From the NCBI GenBank assembly GCA_000149265.1, contig CH002693.1, forward strand, positions 142,425 to 206,424: 64,000 nt of DNA. Direction: 5' to 3'. The stretch comes from Ciona savignyi (Eukaryota > Chordata > Ascidiacea > Phlebobranchia > Cionidae). The notes beneath the pieces were generated by a model that was given only the letters and a program-made list of their open reading frames with translations, was not told where the DNA came from and did no database searches. Shown in pieces: positions 33,963 through 45,336 of the stretch. A program made the translations under genes and the position numbers. Numbering within the stretch: position 1 is the stretch's first letter; every line of letters starts with the position of its first letter.

Positions 33963-34111
33963 CGAAAGGGCGGACTTCAATATTATGCGACTTTGAAAGG
34001 GCTGACTTTAATATTATTCGGTTTGAAAGGGCTGACCTTAATATTATGCGATTTTGAAAGGGCTTATCGCATAATATTAAAGTCAGCCCTTTTAAAATCG
34101 CATAATATTAA
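33963..34111. repeat. Short tandem array that turns into an inverted copy
   Basis: Three units of 30-31 bp (GAAAGGGCTGACTTTAATAT plus TATGCGACTTT) run forward from 33964. They are followed by the same sequence in reverse complement (TCGCATAATATTAAAGTCAG, CCCTTTTAAAATCGCATAAT). The array can fold into a long hairpin. It lies about 190 bp upstream of the dUTPase start. Confidence 0.75.
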
Positions 34112-34112
34112 T

Positions 34113-35090
34113 GATTTGAGAAAAAATCTTAGTTTTTAGGGTATTTCATTAGGTAATCTTTTTTATTTGTTTTAAGTGTTAAATCAGTCACTATTGCACT
34201 TACATTCTACCAAATCTGATTAAAATTGAAGAATCTGTTCAAGCGCTATCCCGTAAAAAGCTATTTTTTCAGAAAAAAATACCGTTTTGGTTTTTAAGGT
34301 CTCAGGGGAATTTTTCTAAATTCATCACCCACAATTTTTATTTTCTGCATAGACCAAGTTGTCTAACAAATATCAAATTTTATTTGCGATTCCATTACTT
34401 CTTTTGGTAAATGTCGGGGTGAAATGGCATGCTTGTCACAATTCTGATTTAGGAACAAAATCCTATTTTTTGGGGTATTTCCCAAGGGAATTTTTTTATT
34501 TTCTTTAGGTGTTAAATAAGTGACTTATTACTTACATTTCCAAAAATCTGATTAAAATTGGAGCAGCTGTTCAAGCGCTATGCCCGAATAAGCTAAAAAA
34601 AATAGAAAAAAAATACCGTTTAGGTTTTTAACGTATCAAGGGAATTCTCCTGGATTTATTACCCAAACTTTTAGTTTGTGCATATCTACACCATGTGGTC
34701 TAACAAATGACGAAGTTTTATTGGGATTCTATTATCCCTTCTGTTAGATGTCGGAGCCACAATCCATGCCTGTCACAATCTTGCTTTAGAAACATATCTT
34801 CATTTTTAGGGTATTTCCCTAGGTAAATATTTTGTTTCTTCTAATTGGTAACGCAGTGGCTAACACACTACTATTTTACCAAATTTGATCAAAATTGGAG
34901 CAGCCGTTCATGCGCTATGCCCAAAAAAGCTAAAATTTTTGAAAAAAATACCGTTTCGGTTTTTCACTTTGGGTAATATACACGTTTCGGTGTATATTAC
35001 CCAAAATTTCGGTTTCTGCTCATCTAGACCATGTGGTCTAACAAATGACTAAGTTTCATTGCAATTCCATTATCCCTTCTGTTAGATGTT
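34113..35090 (+). repeat. Array of three ~330-bp repeat units
   Basis: The block TTCAAGCGCTAT (or TTCATGCGCTAT) occurs at about 34238, 34570 and 34907, spacing 332 and 337. Each unit also has CCGTTTTGGTTTTTAAGGTC, a variant of TCTAACAAATGAC and AAATGTCGGGGT. Same family as 27655-28215 and 44075-45290. Confidence 0.8.
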
Positions 35091-35600
35091 GGACCGACTG
35101 AATCGCGTCGGAATAACTGCGCGATGCGATTAATAGACTGTCCGTTTTCCTTTGTTCTTGTCAACTGGTTCTTTCTGTGTCGACTCTGCGACGAAGCAGT
35201 CTAGGCCGGGAACTCAAGGACGTTCCCGGCCGCGAATTCGAGCTGGTAAGCCGACCGAACTGATGCGTTGTTCCCCTCTCTACTCGTACTTGGTTCTGCT
35301 TTTTGGTGAACCCCGTTCGTTCTTATCTCTCCCACTCAAAATCCCGTCAGATGAAGAAGTCGACGACGCGATTTCCTCGTTGCACATGAACAGGCCTCAG
35401 GCATCTCATGACGAATACGTCATTATGATCTCCGGTCAGGCTTCGCACGCGATCAAACAACACCGACCATTCTGACGCCATAATGCCCTCATCGTGATTC
35501 TGCAGTTTCCCAGTGGATGACGTCAATCTTATCGCGGATGTTTGAATTGTAGTGAATATAAAGCGACTCCGCTGCATCACCCACCACAAATCGTCCTATT
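35091..35600. other. CpG-rich island of unknown origin
   Basis: After the repeat array the composition changes sharply, to many CG dinucleotides (GAATCGCGTCGGAATAACTG, GTTCCCGGCCGCGAATTCGA). A 107-codon open frame (35152-35475, plus) has no motif I recognise. It may be a fragment of a mobile element or a promoter-type island. No ends were found. Confidence 0.3.
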
Positions 35601-36453
35601 CTAGTTGGTATAGTTTATATAATCTTTGTTTTTGTGTACATTCTTTTAAAAAGTAATGGGTTCCCGATTTACCAATCCAAACTTGATATTTATATTTTCT
35701 GCGTAATATGAATAGGTTGTCTTGTTACCTTTTTTTCGATATATATCATAAAAGTGTACAAGGTTTGTTTAGCAGAAACTAATGGGTTTCTACCCTTCGA
35801 TATGTGTTGGTTTTAAGTTTTAGCCGTTGTAGTCCGTTTTACCTTTTTGCAGTTTATTTTATTCATCTAAAATTTTTATACAATTTACAGTTACCAATCC
35901 TTACCAGCAGTCCCGAAATATTGGCTTTTAAAGAATAATTGATGCTTAAAATTTGCAAAACGGCCGTCATAATTATCCTCTTGGGTCTGTCGGGATTTTG
36001 CCGGGCGCAGTGTATATGGGGATTTCGAGGAAAAGTGTTAAAGATAGGTATGGTGTGTATGCATATTTTTCGTTTGTAATTAAATTCGGTATTTATTTAT
36101 TTTGTTTTTGAGTTTTTAACACTTTTTTGGAATAATAATAGGTGTATGATTGCATAATTATGTATATTCTACCTTGGGGGATTTCACCTGGTAAATAGGG
36201 TTGTTTTAATTCTATTTATACTTGCTGATTTAAAGTTTTCCTTTTCAAATCGGCAATAATGCCGAAATTGTTGCAAAATGAGAGCTTTTTTACATTTTCC
36301 CCGGTTGCGGAAATCTCCTTGTTTTTTGGGGAAAATTAAAGGTCGAAGCAAACTTTGTGATTACCAGAAGAGTTAACTTATTTGTTTATGCAGTAGAAAT
36401 ATTCTGACTAATTCTTCAAGAATATTCACAACATACTCACGAACAAAAACACG

Positions 36454-36549
36454 ATGGCAATTATTCGACGATTATTCATTACCAACCGATATTTCGCTAC
36501 TGGTATGAAGTATTATCTTCAAATTGTAAAGAAAGTTGAAGATAAATAA
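36454..36549 (+). CDS. Small open frame with mitochondrial-presequence look (31 aa)
   Basis: Starts MAIIRRLFITNRYFATG and ends KKVEDK. The N-terminus is basic and hydroxylated, without acidic residues, and RYFAT resembles a presequence cleavage region. A possible donor (CTG/GTATGA) lies after the FAT codons, so this could be a first exon. No following exon was found, and chance is a real possibility. Confidence 0.2.
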   Translation: MAIIRRLFITNRYFATGMKYYLQIVKKVEDK

Positions 36550-37670
36550 AATTAACTAGAAAAAAATAACAAACGCACTTTAACTTTCTGAATAACGTAT
36601 GCTATTGTTCAAGTTTCAATCGATCACGTGACCGAGAATTTTCTCTCGCCAAACGGTTAACATTCCGTTCTGGTCCCACAAGCAATGCTTTTTCGCCCTT
36701 GACTTGAGTTTAGCTATGTCGTTTTGGAAGTAGTGGATTATTTAAGTACATTTATTTTCTTCTTCGTATAAAAAAAAAAGGAATATACAATATAACGACC
36801 ATATACACAATATAATAAAGATAAAACTAAGACAGGATGTATGAAATATTTACGATAAATTGTATATTAGTTAAACCAAGATTATAATTAAGATATCCTT
36901 GCAGAAAAGGGTGCAAAAGTATTGTTTTTATTTTTGTTTATTTTATAGCATTGACACGAAATTGTTATATTATACAAAGGCTTTAAAAATAAATAAAAAT
37001 AAAATATCGCATAGTTTTAATGGAATCTTTGGCCCATACTTTGACTCTCGCTACGCTTTGTCCGTTTGTTGACATCTTTCTACGAATTCAAGGAAACCGT
37101 TTTTGCAATATAACGTTATTTTGTGTACTTTTCTCTAGCTATTACAACTTGTTTGGCAGCTATTCGCTACAATAGATAAGAGGGTAAATTTATTACATGA
37201 GTACGCCAAGATTTTAGTTACCACAATTTAATGATTCCTTGCAAATAAAAACGTTTTATTTTGCCATCATTTTCCTTAAAATCCACACAATGTTTGCCTT
37301 ATTAGTTCTTTGGCGCACAAGTCACTGTGGTTTATTCCAACGTATGAATTCGAAGGAAATATGGATCAGTTTTTACTATTATAGCGGATAAAGTAGGCTT
37401 AATATATTTGAGCTGGACATTTACAAATGTTTCAAAATACAATCATAGTTTCGTTCCAGTCACTCAGTTTATTCATGTACAGTACTCCAGTGGTTTATGA
37501 AATAGGTAGAACAACAAAATTACGTTATTTAACACTCAAACTACTAGTTTAAATGTAGAATTCCTACTCAAGAGTGTTGTTAAAATCACATTCACCAACA
37601 AAATGTGTCAAAAAATATGTATAAAGCAAATAAAAGTCGTAAACCGCATGTTGCAGAAGAGGCTCAATAC
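36550..37670. other. Intergenic AT-rich DNA, no feature recognised
   Basis: Includes a CACGTG site near 36625 and a 47-codon plus-strand open frame beginning at 37020 with no recognisable motif. Nothing else seen. Confidence 0.4.
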
Positions 37671-37671
37671 A

Positions 37672-38190
37672 AAAAAGACGAGGAGTAAATGAAAATACAA
37701 AGTTTGCTGATGTGTGACTGAGACAGTAGAAATAAGTCGTAGAACTGCAATGTTGAAGAACAATGGTTTTAGTGAGCTGTTTACCTCTTTCTCTACCTCT
37801 ATCTCTTTGCCTTTATCTTTAGTGTTGCGCAATTTTATTTTTTTGCAAATTTCAAGTGAATCCACTAGACCGAGAAACTATGTGAATGATAGTGATGCTT
37901 CTTGTTGACGAGCTTAAACTGTAACTTTTTTGTTGACGAACTTAAACTTTAACTTTCTTGTTGACGAACTTAAACTTGGACGTCTTGTTTCAAAACGCAT
38001 TCAATTTTACTTTGGACTATTAAACGATAAATTCTAAAATTGAGAAGAAATATAAGGGAGATGTTGTTTAATGATCAAGCTCTTAGTGTTGAAATAAGTA
38101 GCTTGATGTCAGGTTTCTGTACGGATATTTATAAGTCTAAATTACGAAATCTATAATATATTTAAATAGTTTTAGCTAATTGTTTCAATA
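37672..38190 (+). promoter_or_regulatory. Upstream region of B, duplicated upstream of C
   Basis: GAAATAAGTCGTAGAACTGC, GTGAATCCACTAGACCGAG and GTAGCTTGATGTCA recur in order at 45288-46047 ahead of paralogue C. The shared block contains a triplicated motif TTGTTGACGA (37902, 37930, 37958; 28-bp period). Conservation and position suggest it is the promoter-proximal part of the duplicated unit (inference). Confidence 0.5.
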
Positions 38191-41100
38191 ATGACGACTT
38201 TTGTTAATGCTGCACCAATAGCCGTGTCAAGTCCTGCTGTTACTAACCGTGGTGTAGTTAACACCTACGCAAAAGTATTTCAAATACTTGGGGTAGGTAT
38301 ATGTAATAGTTTTCCAGTACATTGCATTTACATTAGTTACGATAGCATCAAATAGTGGCAATTAAAAATTCACATTATTTTCAACCTAATAGTTTTTTAG
38401 TACGTCGATTTTTAGCCGAAAAGGTTGTTGATTTGAGACTGGTAAGCTAGCTATCTTTATGGTTGTGTGCTTGGGCAAGTCAATTAACATATATCGCATG
38501 ATTCTAAAAGAAAGCTCAATTATACGCAGCAAACTGTAAGAGCTCCAGTACCAGGGTTGATGCGATTTGATCTGACGATTCCCCGCGTGTTAACGCCTTG
38601 AAATTTTCGCATTCAAGGGGATACAAAATTAATATCCTATCCTATGTACTACCTCCTTAACATTTTTTTTTTAAGTTTAAGACTTTTATTGGATTGCTAA
38701 CTTGAATATGTGTATATTCAAAGTCTAACACGTGTTTTGCAGATACTTCAAATTTTACTTGGATCTCTATCCATTTTCACATGGAGTTACGCGTTGGCGT
38801 TTGCTGTCTCAGGCTTTTATATTGATGTTTTTGCATACGTTTCTGCTGGAATTTGGTGTGGAATATTTGTAAGTATGACATATAAGTATGCCATTATAGT
38901 CTAAACTCTAAAGTTTAAGTGCCTCGCCTTTCAGCCAAATGGTTGCAGGTTCGAAACTGGCCGCTAGCTAATGGGCTATGTCCTTAGAAAAGGCACTCGG
39001 ACATTGCCCGAACCCAGCGGATTAATGAGTTCTACTTAATAAAAGAAACGTGTGAATCATATACAACACACTGCAATAGCTATGACAAACCGACGGTGGG
39101 CGCGAGGTGACCTGACGACTGCCCGTGTATTAACCCCGTGGTTTTCCCACTCACGGGGATAAACATAAATATCCCATTCCTAGTAACAAATGTCAAATAT
39201 TTGTGTGAGGGTGAAAGGCTAAGTTCGAACAAATCAAAATAAAAAGATCACATTTATTTAATTTCAGTTCTTGGTGGCTGGAATTTTGGCCTTGGTGTCG
39301 GCCGTGGAACCCAACAATTGCAAAGTAAGTGTTTTTGGTAAAGCTGTAATGCGTGGTTACATTTGTGTTTGGTATTGTTGGATGAGATGCATTAAATATT
39401 GTTAAATATGATGATTTGTCAGGAAAACTACCCCATTTAAATTATTTCCATGTTGCAACAGTGTTATTTCTCTGCATTACTTAAAAATAAACACAAAATA
39501 TAACAAAAAGTTAATGAAATCCTTTGGAAGACCACATTTATATTTTCGCCGCTTTCAGATCGTTTCTGGAATGGTGATGTCGATTTTAGCTGCCATATTT
39601 GCAATTACGATGTTCGGGATAGAGGTGGCAGGAGCTGTATTAGTGCCCTCCTCACGATACCGATACAGCTACTACAGTTACTGTCGCGGTTACTACCAAT
39701 CGTCGTATTATAAATCCAGCACCTACGTTTCAAGTTGCTACAGCTCGTCTTTATTTGGATCTGGCACTTACCGACCATCACGATACATTTCTGGCGTCTA
39801 CATACCTTCAAAGTACATACCGTGCTACAATAGCTACCCTCGTGGTGTAAGTACATGTATAGTATATTTAGGATAGTGATTCATTACTTTACTTGGATTA
39901 AGTTAGATTTAGTATAACTCAGGAACCCATCCGGTAATGCTTGCACAAACAAAGCTCAAGTTAAAACCGTCACCAATAAGCCTATTTACATGATGGGGTT
40001 TGCGATGCGCATTAACTCGCTTTAGTTCACATCGTGGGTATTCCCTCTCTTTACGCGCTAGGCAGTTCAATTTACATGGAGCGTTATTTAACCCGCATTT
40101 AGTTGTTGTTTGTTAATTTATCTTCTAATTTTGTACAATTTCAATAAAATGTTGCACTAAAAAGTTTACAGTTATTTCGTTTAGACAATTGAACGAAATG
40201 TTATATAGGTTATAGGCTATAAAAATTCCTACGTTTAACATATTGGATAAAGTATAAAAAGTAAAAAATAATAGTTATGATGACAGTAATTTCACTTTAG
40301 TCATCCCACAAGCATAACTCGAAACGAAAAATTAAACAAGCTACCTGCAGATGCTGGTATCCAAATGAATGACAAATGCGAGTTAACCTACCATGCACGA
40401 GCGAGTTAGGAAAACCCGATTGGAAACCCGCATAATCACTCAACCGTGATGACGCAATGCGTGCGTCAAATTTAACCGGGTTAGCGATGCGAGTTAACTC
40501 GCAAAATTTGCCCATGTAAAGAGGCTTAATGTTATAAAACACGGTCTAGACATGCATACGTCTAAATAGAGTATAAACGTTTTAACTAAACATGATTAAC
40601 AAGTTTAGTTCATTCTTGGAACCCGTTTTTGCATGTAGAATATATATAGTTATATAAATGAGAAGTACTGTAAGAAATATATCACTGTACTATATCTGTG
40701 AAGCTTTACTTCAATATTCCAAACCCACATATAAAATGCAAAGTACTATCCGAACCTTATACAAATTATTAAATTTGTACGGGAAAATTGATGCGCGTAT
40801 GTTATCTGCCAATACAGTAACAAGAATAAATACACACGGTTTGTATTTTTGGGTATACATTTTGTAGAAAACTCAGTTAAAAGAGAACATGTTTTCTGAA
40901 CTAAATTACAAAGCAATACGACGTTGACAAACATGTTTTTCTCTACAGGGTGGAATCACAGGAATGTCTACGCTTCATGGTTTCATGGCTTTCTTTGCAT
41001 TTGCCGAACTTATCGTCGCTATCGTTCATTCGGTGTATTGCTGCAAATACAAGAGGCTTACAAACTCGGTACGAAATGAAAAGGTTGAATAGGGTAGTAT

Positions 41101-42751
41101 TATACCCTACCCGCCAAGAATATCCGTTGTTAAGGCATCGATAATGTTTTAGTTTAAACTATTAATACAGTGTTTAAACTACAGATCAGACAACTTACTC
41201 TAGATGCCTTGCCCAAGGACACTCCTGCATCGGTACCTCTAAATACTATACAGGACCGCTTGGACCGCTTGGATCGCATGGAGCGCTTGAATTGAATCGC
41301 TTGGATCGCTTACTATCCTTCGTAATTACAAAAGCCATGATATTAATGTTAGGGTTGGGGTTAAAGTTAGTTCTGGGGTTGAGATTAGTGTTTGAGACAG
41401 GGTTAGAATTAGGCTACTTTCCATAGCAATCTAAGTTATCCAAGCGATCCAAGCGATCCAAGCGGTCCTGTAGTAAGCCCTGGTTTCGATCCGACAACCT
41501 TCAGGTAATTTATACAGCGATCACCATATTGCCCTTTCAACACAGACTCCAGCAGCGACTTCGGTACAATACACAACCACATACCAACAACCCATCAACA
41601 AACAGATGCCGGTTGCAGGCATTGCCCACCCAGCAGGTGAGAAGAATACTGTATTTGATACAAAGTAATAAATTAGGCAATTGCTTTTCATCTCAAATTT
41701 GACAAATTATCTGCATTTTTACCACTTTGAATTTAAACTAGAACGGTCGCATGGTCGAATGGTTAACGCGACCGATACAAATACCTACTCCTATACAAAA
41801 ACGGTCCGAGTAAGTAGCCCACCATTGGTTCGAAACTTGGCTCGGTAAAAAAATGAATGCAAAATATGTGAGTATTGCCAATGATGCCAGTAAAACATGT
41901 GTTTTTTCGATTTAAAATCGGAAAGTACTTTTTTGTACCTACACATTGTGGTAATGTTCAAATATTTTGGGCAAACAGTTTTTAAATTCAAGTGTTTTAT
42001 GTCATGAAAATAATATCCAATAGATTGAATCGAAAGTCAGTACACCGCTGTTGTTTTATTTACTATTTTTATAACGCAATTTAACCTTTAGGATTGCCAG
42101 TAGCCACAACATACCCTGCCGTAGGAGCTGTTCCATACCAAAATTACCCAACACCCATGTATACTAACCATCAAGCCAACATGGTAAGCTTAATTACTTG
42201 ACATTAACTTTGGTAGTTTACCTTTAAACCATGATAATTAAAAAAGGTTTTCATCCATTCTACTATTTGCATTCATGTTTTATAGGCAATTCAATCCAGT
42301 GAAAGCAGCACTGCCACGTCACCAACAGTTTCGCAAAGTGGTCCACCTACATACACGGGGGTAGGAAAATGTTGATAATATCGATAATCTGTATAGTAAA
42401 GGATATTCATGTTTATCCCCGTGAAGTGGAAAACCAAGGGGGTTAATACACGGGCAATCGTCAGATCACGTCGCTCCCACCGTCGGGTTGCCGAAGAGAT
42501 TGCAGCGTGTTGTGTATAATTGAGATTTTATTTGGAAGAACCCATCATTTCACTAGTTTCAGGCAATGTCCGTAAAGTGCCTTGCCCAAGGACACAGCCG
42601 ACTAGCTATCGACGAGTTCGTACCTACAACCTGTCGATTGGAAGGCGTCGCACTTAACCACCAGACTAACCGGTCGGGTGTAATGAGCGAATACTTTTTA
42701 ATGACCTATCAATCATTTTTACCACAGAACAACCAGAACAATCAAATGTAA
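38191..42751 (+). CDS. CD20/MS4A-like four-pass membrane protein, paralogue B
   Basis: Nine exons in phase: 38191-38292, 38743-38868, 39268-39324, 39559-39846, 40949-41068, 41546-41636, 42092-42183, 42286-42360 and 42728-42751, giving 324 residues. It has the same plan as A: helix 1 and 2 in exons 1-3 (SAGIWCGIFFLVAGILALVS), VEPNNCK, helix 3 (MVMSILAAIFAITMFGIEVA), a loop of about 66 residues with 17 tyrosines and 3 cysteines, helix 4 (HGFMAFFAFAELIVA), then CCKYK. The cytoplasmic tail has YTTTYQQP, TTYPAV, NYPTPMYTNHQANM and, in exon 8, GPPTYTG (a PPxY WW-binding motif). The stop follows NNQNNQM. All splice sites are GT-AG. Both termini are expected to be cytoplasmic. It is the cleanest member of the family in this window. 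The ligand and role are unknown. Confidence 0.9.
38396..38645 (+). mobile_element. SINE in intron 1 of B, shared with C
   Basis: TTAGCCGAAAAGGTTG head, GTGTGCTTGGGCAAGTCAAT core, and tail AATATCCTATCCTATG. After the core it reads CGCATGATTCTAAAAGAAAG, lacking the usual AACCCAGCGGATTAATGGGT block; the copy at 46252 in C has the same alteration. Confidence 0.8.
38911..39181 (+). mobile_element. tRNA-derived SINE in intron 2 of B
   Basis: GGTTGCAGGTTCGAAACTGG, ATGTCCTTAGAAAAGGCACT, GGTGGGCGCGAGGTGACCTG and tail ATAAATATCCCATTCC. Head slightly truncated. Confidence 0.85.
39977..40528. mobile_element. MITE with long inverted ends in intron 4 of B
   Basis: TAAGCCTATTTACATG at the left and CATGTAAAGAGGCTTA at the right are inverted matches (15/16). 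Subterminal GCGATGCGCATTAACTCGC and GCGATGCGAGTTAACTCGC are also related. The flanks are compatible with a TA target (mariner-like), but this is not decisive. No coding capacity. Confidence 0.6.
41251..41470. mobile_element. Short mariner-like MITE with CGCTTGGAT iterations, intron 5 of B
   Basis: CAGGACCGCTTGGACCGCTT at the left and AAGCGATCCAAGCGGTCCTG at the right are inverted ends, flanked by TA on both sides. The ends carry iterated CGCTTGGAY 9-mers. The interior holds GTTAGGGTTGGGGTTA, a telomere-like degenerate run. Confidence 0.7.
41745..41855 (+). mobile_element. tRNA-Ser-like repeat in intron 6 of B
   Basis: ACGGTCGCATGGTCGAATGG head, GCGACCGATAC, ACAAAAACGGTCCGAG, and ATTGGTTCGAAACTTGGCTC B-box block. 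One of the better-kept copies. Confidence 0.7.
42400..42677 (-). mobile_element. tRNA-derived SINE, full length, intron 8 of B
   Basis: GGATATTCATGTTTATCCCC tail to CCAGACTAACCGGTCGG head, all blocks present. It starts 40 bases after the exon 8 donor. Intron 8 of C lacks it, so it entered after the B/C split. Confidence 0.88.
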
Positions 42752-44074
42752 ACCGGGTTTACGGCATGTATCTCTATAATGAGCAACGTTTAATCTATGT
42801 ATATGCTTTACAATTATAAAAATATGCTAATGTTAAAATTGCACCAAAAATAGGAGGAGTTATGGTGCAAAAACTTATGCAAATGCATGTTGATGTAATT
42901 ATACTTGATGTCTTAGTCACCATTGTTTTTCATGCTCTATTCTTTAACAAAATTTATCTCGAATGAAGAAAATAATTTTGAAATTATACTTTTGAAATCA
43001 TTTGTATTTAAGTATGCTTTACCAAATTCATACAAGAATGATTTATGCTATGCTGGGTTGTTTATATTTAACTAACTTACTAATGCTTTAAATTTGTTTC
43101 ACTGCATATTTACGTGATATATCTACCTAAGAACAACATTTTAAACCAACTATACATATTCAATGGAAATAGTTCTTTACATCTTACGACATTGTATTTT
43201 AAAGTTTTGCTTTAAAACCGATCCACTATTAGACGTATAAGTTCAAGTTTTCTGGTTGTAAATTTTTCTCTAAATGCACATTAATACATTTATATATTGC
43301 AAATAAACAAGCAGAGTGGTTCATTTATTGGGAAACGCTTTTGCCAATCGAAACTTCGTTAAAGCCGACCGGATATGACAAGAATTTATATAGAATACTT
43401 CTTTGTGTATTGCTGGCTACTTAATCAAGAAGTAAAAAGTTATGCGTTACTCTCAGCTTAATTGTAGCACTTAAGATTTTGGTTTTAATATTATTATCTA
43501 AAAACGAACATATCTTGTTTAATGCAACGACAATTTGTTTTAACTTTCGCCGTAATAGGTGCTAGCTGTCTGTATCTGTGACATCATGAGCTGATTGACT
43601 GGTATTGAAACATAACAATACAGTGAACCTTGTGACGTCACAATATACGAAAACTTACGTTTGTTATAATCAGTGTTTACTTAGTTATTTCTGATTTTAT
43701 CTTCCTAACATTAAAAAAGAATAATTATTATTTGTAAAAGAAACCGGTAAATTTACTAAATTACAACAGTTAAAACATAATTGTTTGATTACACACGGTG
43801 AAAATCTTACTTAAATCAAAACACTGTAATTATAACCTATGAAACGTGTAATGCCCAAAAAGAAATTCAAATTTCATAAATAATTTTTATTAAGTAGCTT
43901 GGATAAAACCGTTTAATACACCTCGTCGCCATCAGTGGATTTTTCGTTTATTTATAAAATTGTCCCTAGGATGTTGTTTGTATACATTACTACACAATGA
44001 ATACAAATCTGTGAATACAAAGAGATGTTCTTTTTTGCTTAAGTATGGGTACCATGTGGAAAATTGGGACACAC
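42752..44074. other. 3' flank of B, part of the duplicated unit
   Basis: GCCAATCGAAACTTCGTTAA, AGAATACTTCTTTGTGTATT and GTGACGTCACAATA at 43330-43690 recur downstream of C at 51300-51660. No gene seen; AATAAA at 43302-43307. Confidence 0.55.
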
Positions 44075-45290
44075 ACTGTATTGTTTTTGTCCGTTTTTAT
44101 TGTTTTTTTTTTGTTTTTTTTTTCGTCAAAGGTTTGACAGGCATGACATGTCGCCCCGACATCTACCAGAAGAAATAATGGAATGATAATAAAACTTAGC
44201 CATTCGTAAGACAGGATGTTCTAGATATGCACCAACATTTTGGGTGATAAATCAAGGGGAATTCCCCTGGGAGGTTTTAAAAACCAAAACGGTATTTTTT
44301 AAGAAAAATTTAGCTTTTTGTGTCATAGCGCTTGAACGGCAGCTCCAATTCGAATCAGAATTGGTGGAATGCAAGTGCATTAGTCACTGATTTAACACTT
44401 AGAAGAAATACAAAAATTACCTAGGAAAATACCCTAAATATAGGATTTTGTTCTCAAATCATGATTGTGACAAGCATGCCATGTCATCTGACATCTACTA
44501 AAAGGAGTAATAAAATCGCAATGAAAATTTGACATTTGTAAGACAACATGGTCTAGATATGCAGAAACCAACATTTTGGGTGATAAATCAGGGGGAATCC
44601 CCCTCGGAGGTTAAAAACCAAAACGGTAATTTTTATTAAAAAATTAGCTTTTTGTGGCATAGCGCTTGAACGGCTGCTCTAATTTGAATCAGATTTGGTG
44701 GAATGTAATTTGCATTAGTCACTGATTTAACACTTAGAAGAAATACAAAAATTACCTGGAAAAACACCCTAAAAATAGAATTTTGTTCTCAAATCATGAT
44801 TGTCACAAGCATCTACTAAAAGGAATAAGAAAATCGCAATGAAAATTTGACATTTGTATGACAACATGGTCTAAATATGCAGAAGCCAAAATTTTGGGTT
44901 ATAATGAATCCGAGAGAAATCCCCTAAGACGTTAAAGCCAAAATGTTTGTTTCTAATAAATTAGCTTTCGGAGCATAGCGCTTGAACGGCTGATCTAATT
45001 TTAATCAGATCTGGTGAAATGTTAGGCCATTAGACACTCTGTGCCAATTAAAAGAAAGAAAACATTTACTTAGGGTAATTCCCTAAAAAACGACGATATG
45101 TTCCTTAATTATGATATCGCACTGACATCTCCAACAAGAAGTCGACTCATAAACTTTAATAAACAATTATTAAAGTTTATGAGATTAAAACTTTAATAAT
45201 TGTTACATAACATGACCCACATATGTAAAAACGGACACTTATCTACTAAACCTTGGGGGGATTTAGATTTAGCAAAGGGGGTATAATTCC
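44075..45290 (-). repeat. Array of ~330-bp repeat units, reverse orientation
   Basis: CGCTTGAACGGC recurs at about 44331, 44665 and 44991 (spacing 334 and 326). The left end has the A/T run and TTTTTGTCCGTTTTTATTG terminus seen in reverse at 28150-28200. The right end holds a local hairpin (45148-45181) that the 27.7-kb copy lacks. Confidence 0.8.
45148..45181. repeat. Perfect hairpin with 15-base arms
   Basis: CATAAACTTTAATAA, loop ACAA, TTATTAAAGTTTATG. Absent from the corresponding place in the related repeat near 27750. Confidence 0.7.
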
Positions 45291-45336
45291 AAAAAAAACG
45301 AGGTGTAAATGAAAATACAAAGGTTGCTGATGTGTG

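Noticed and set aside
37020-37163. 47-codon plus-strand frame beginning MESLAHTLTL
   Set aside because: No motif, no splice partner, no counterpart upstream of the other paralogues.
41340-41420. Telomere-like TTAGGGTTGGGGTTA runs (also near 3960 and 45440)
   Set aside because: Short, degenerate and inside mobile or AT-rich DNA; not an internal telomere array.
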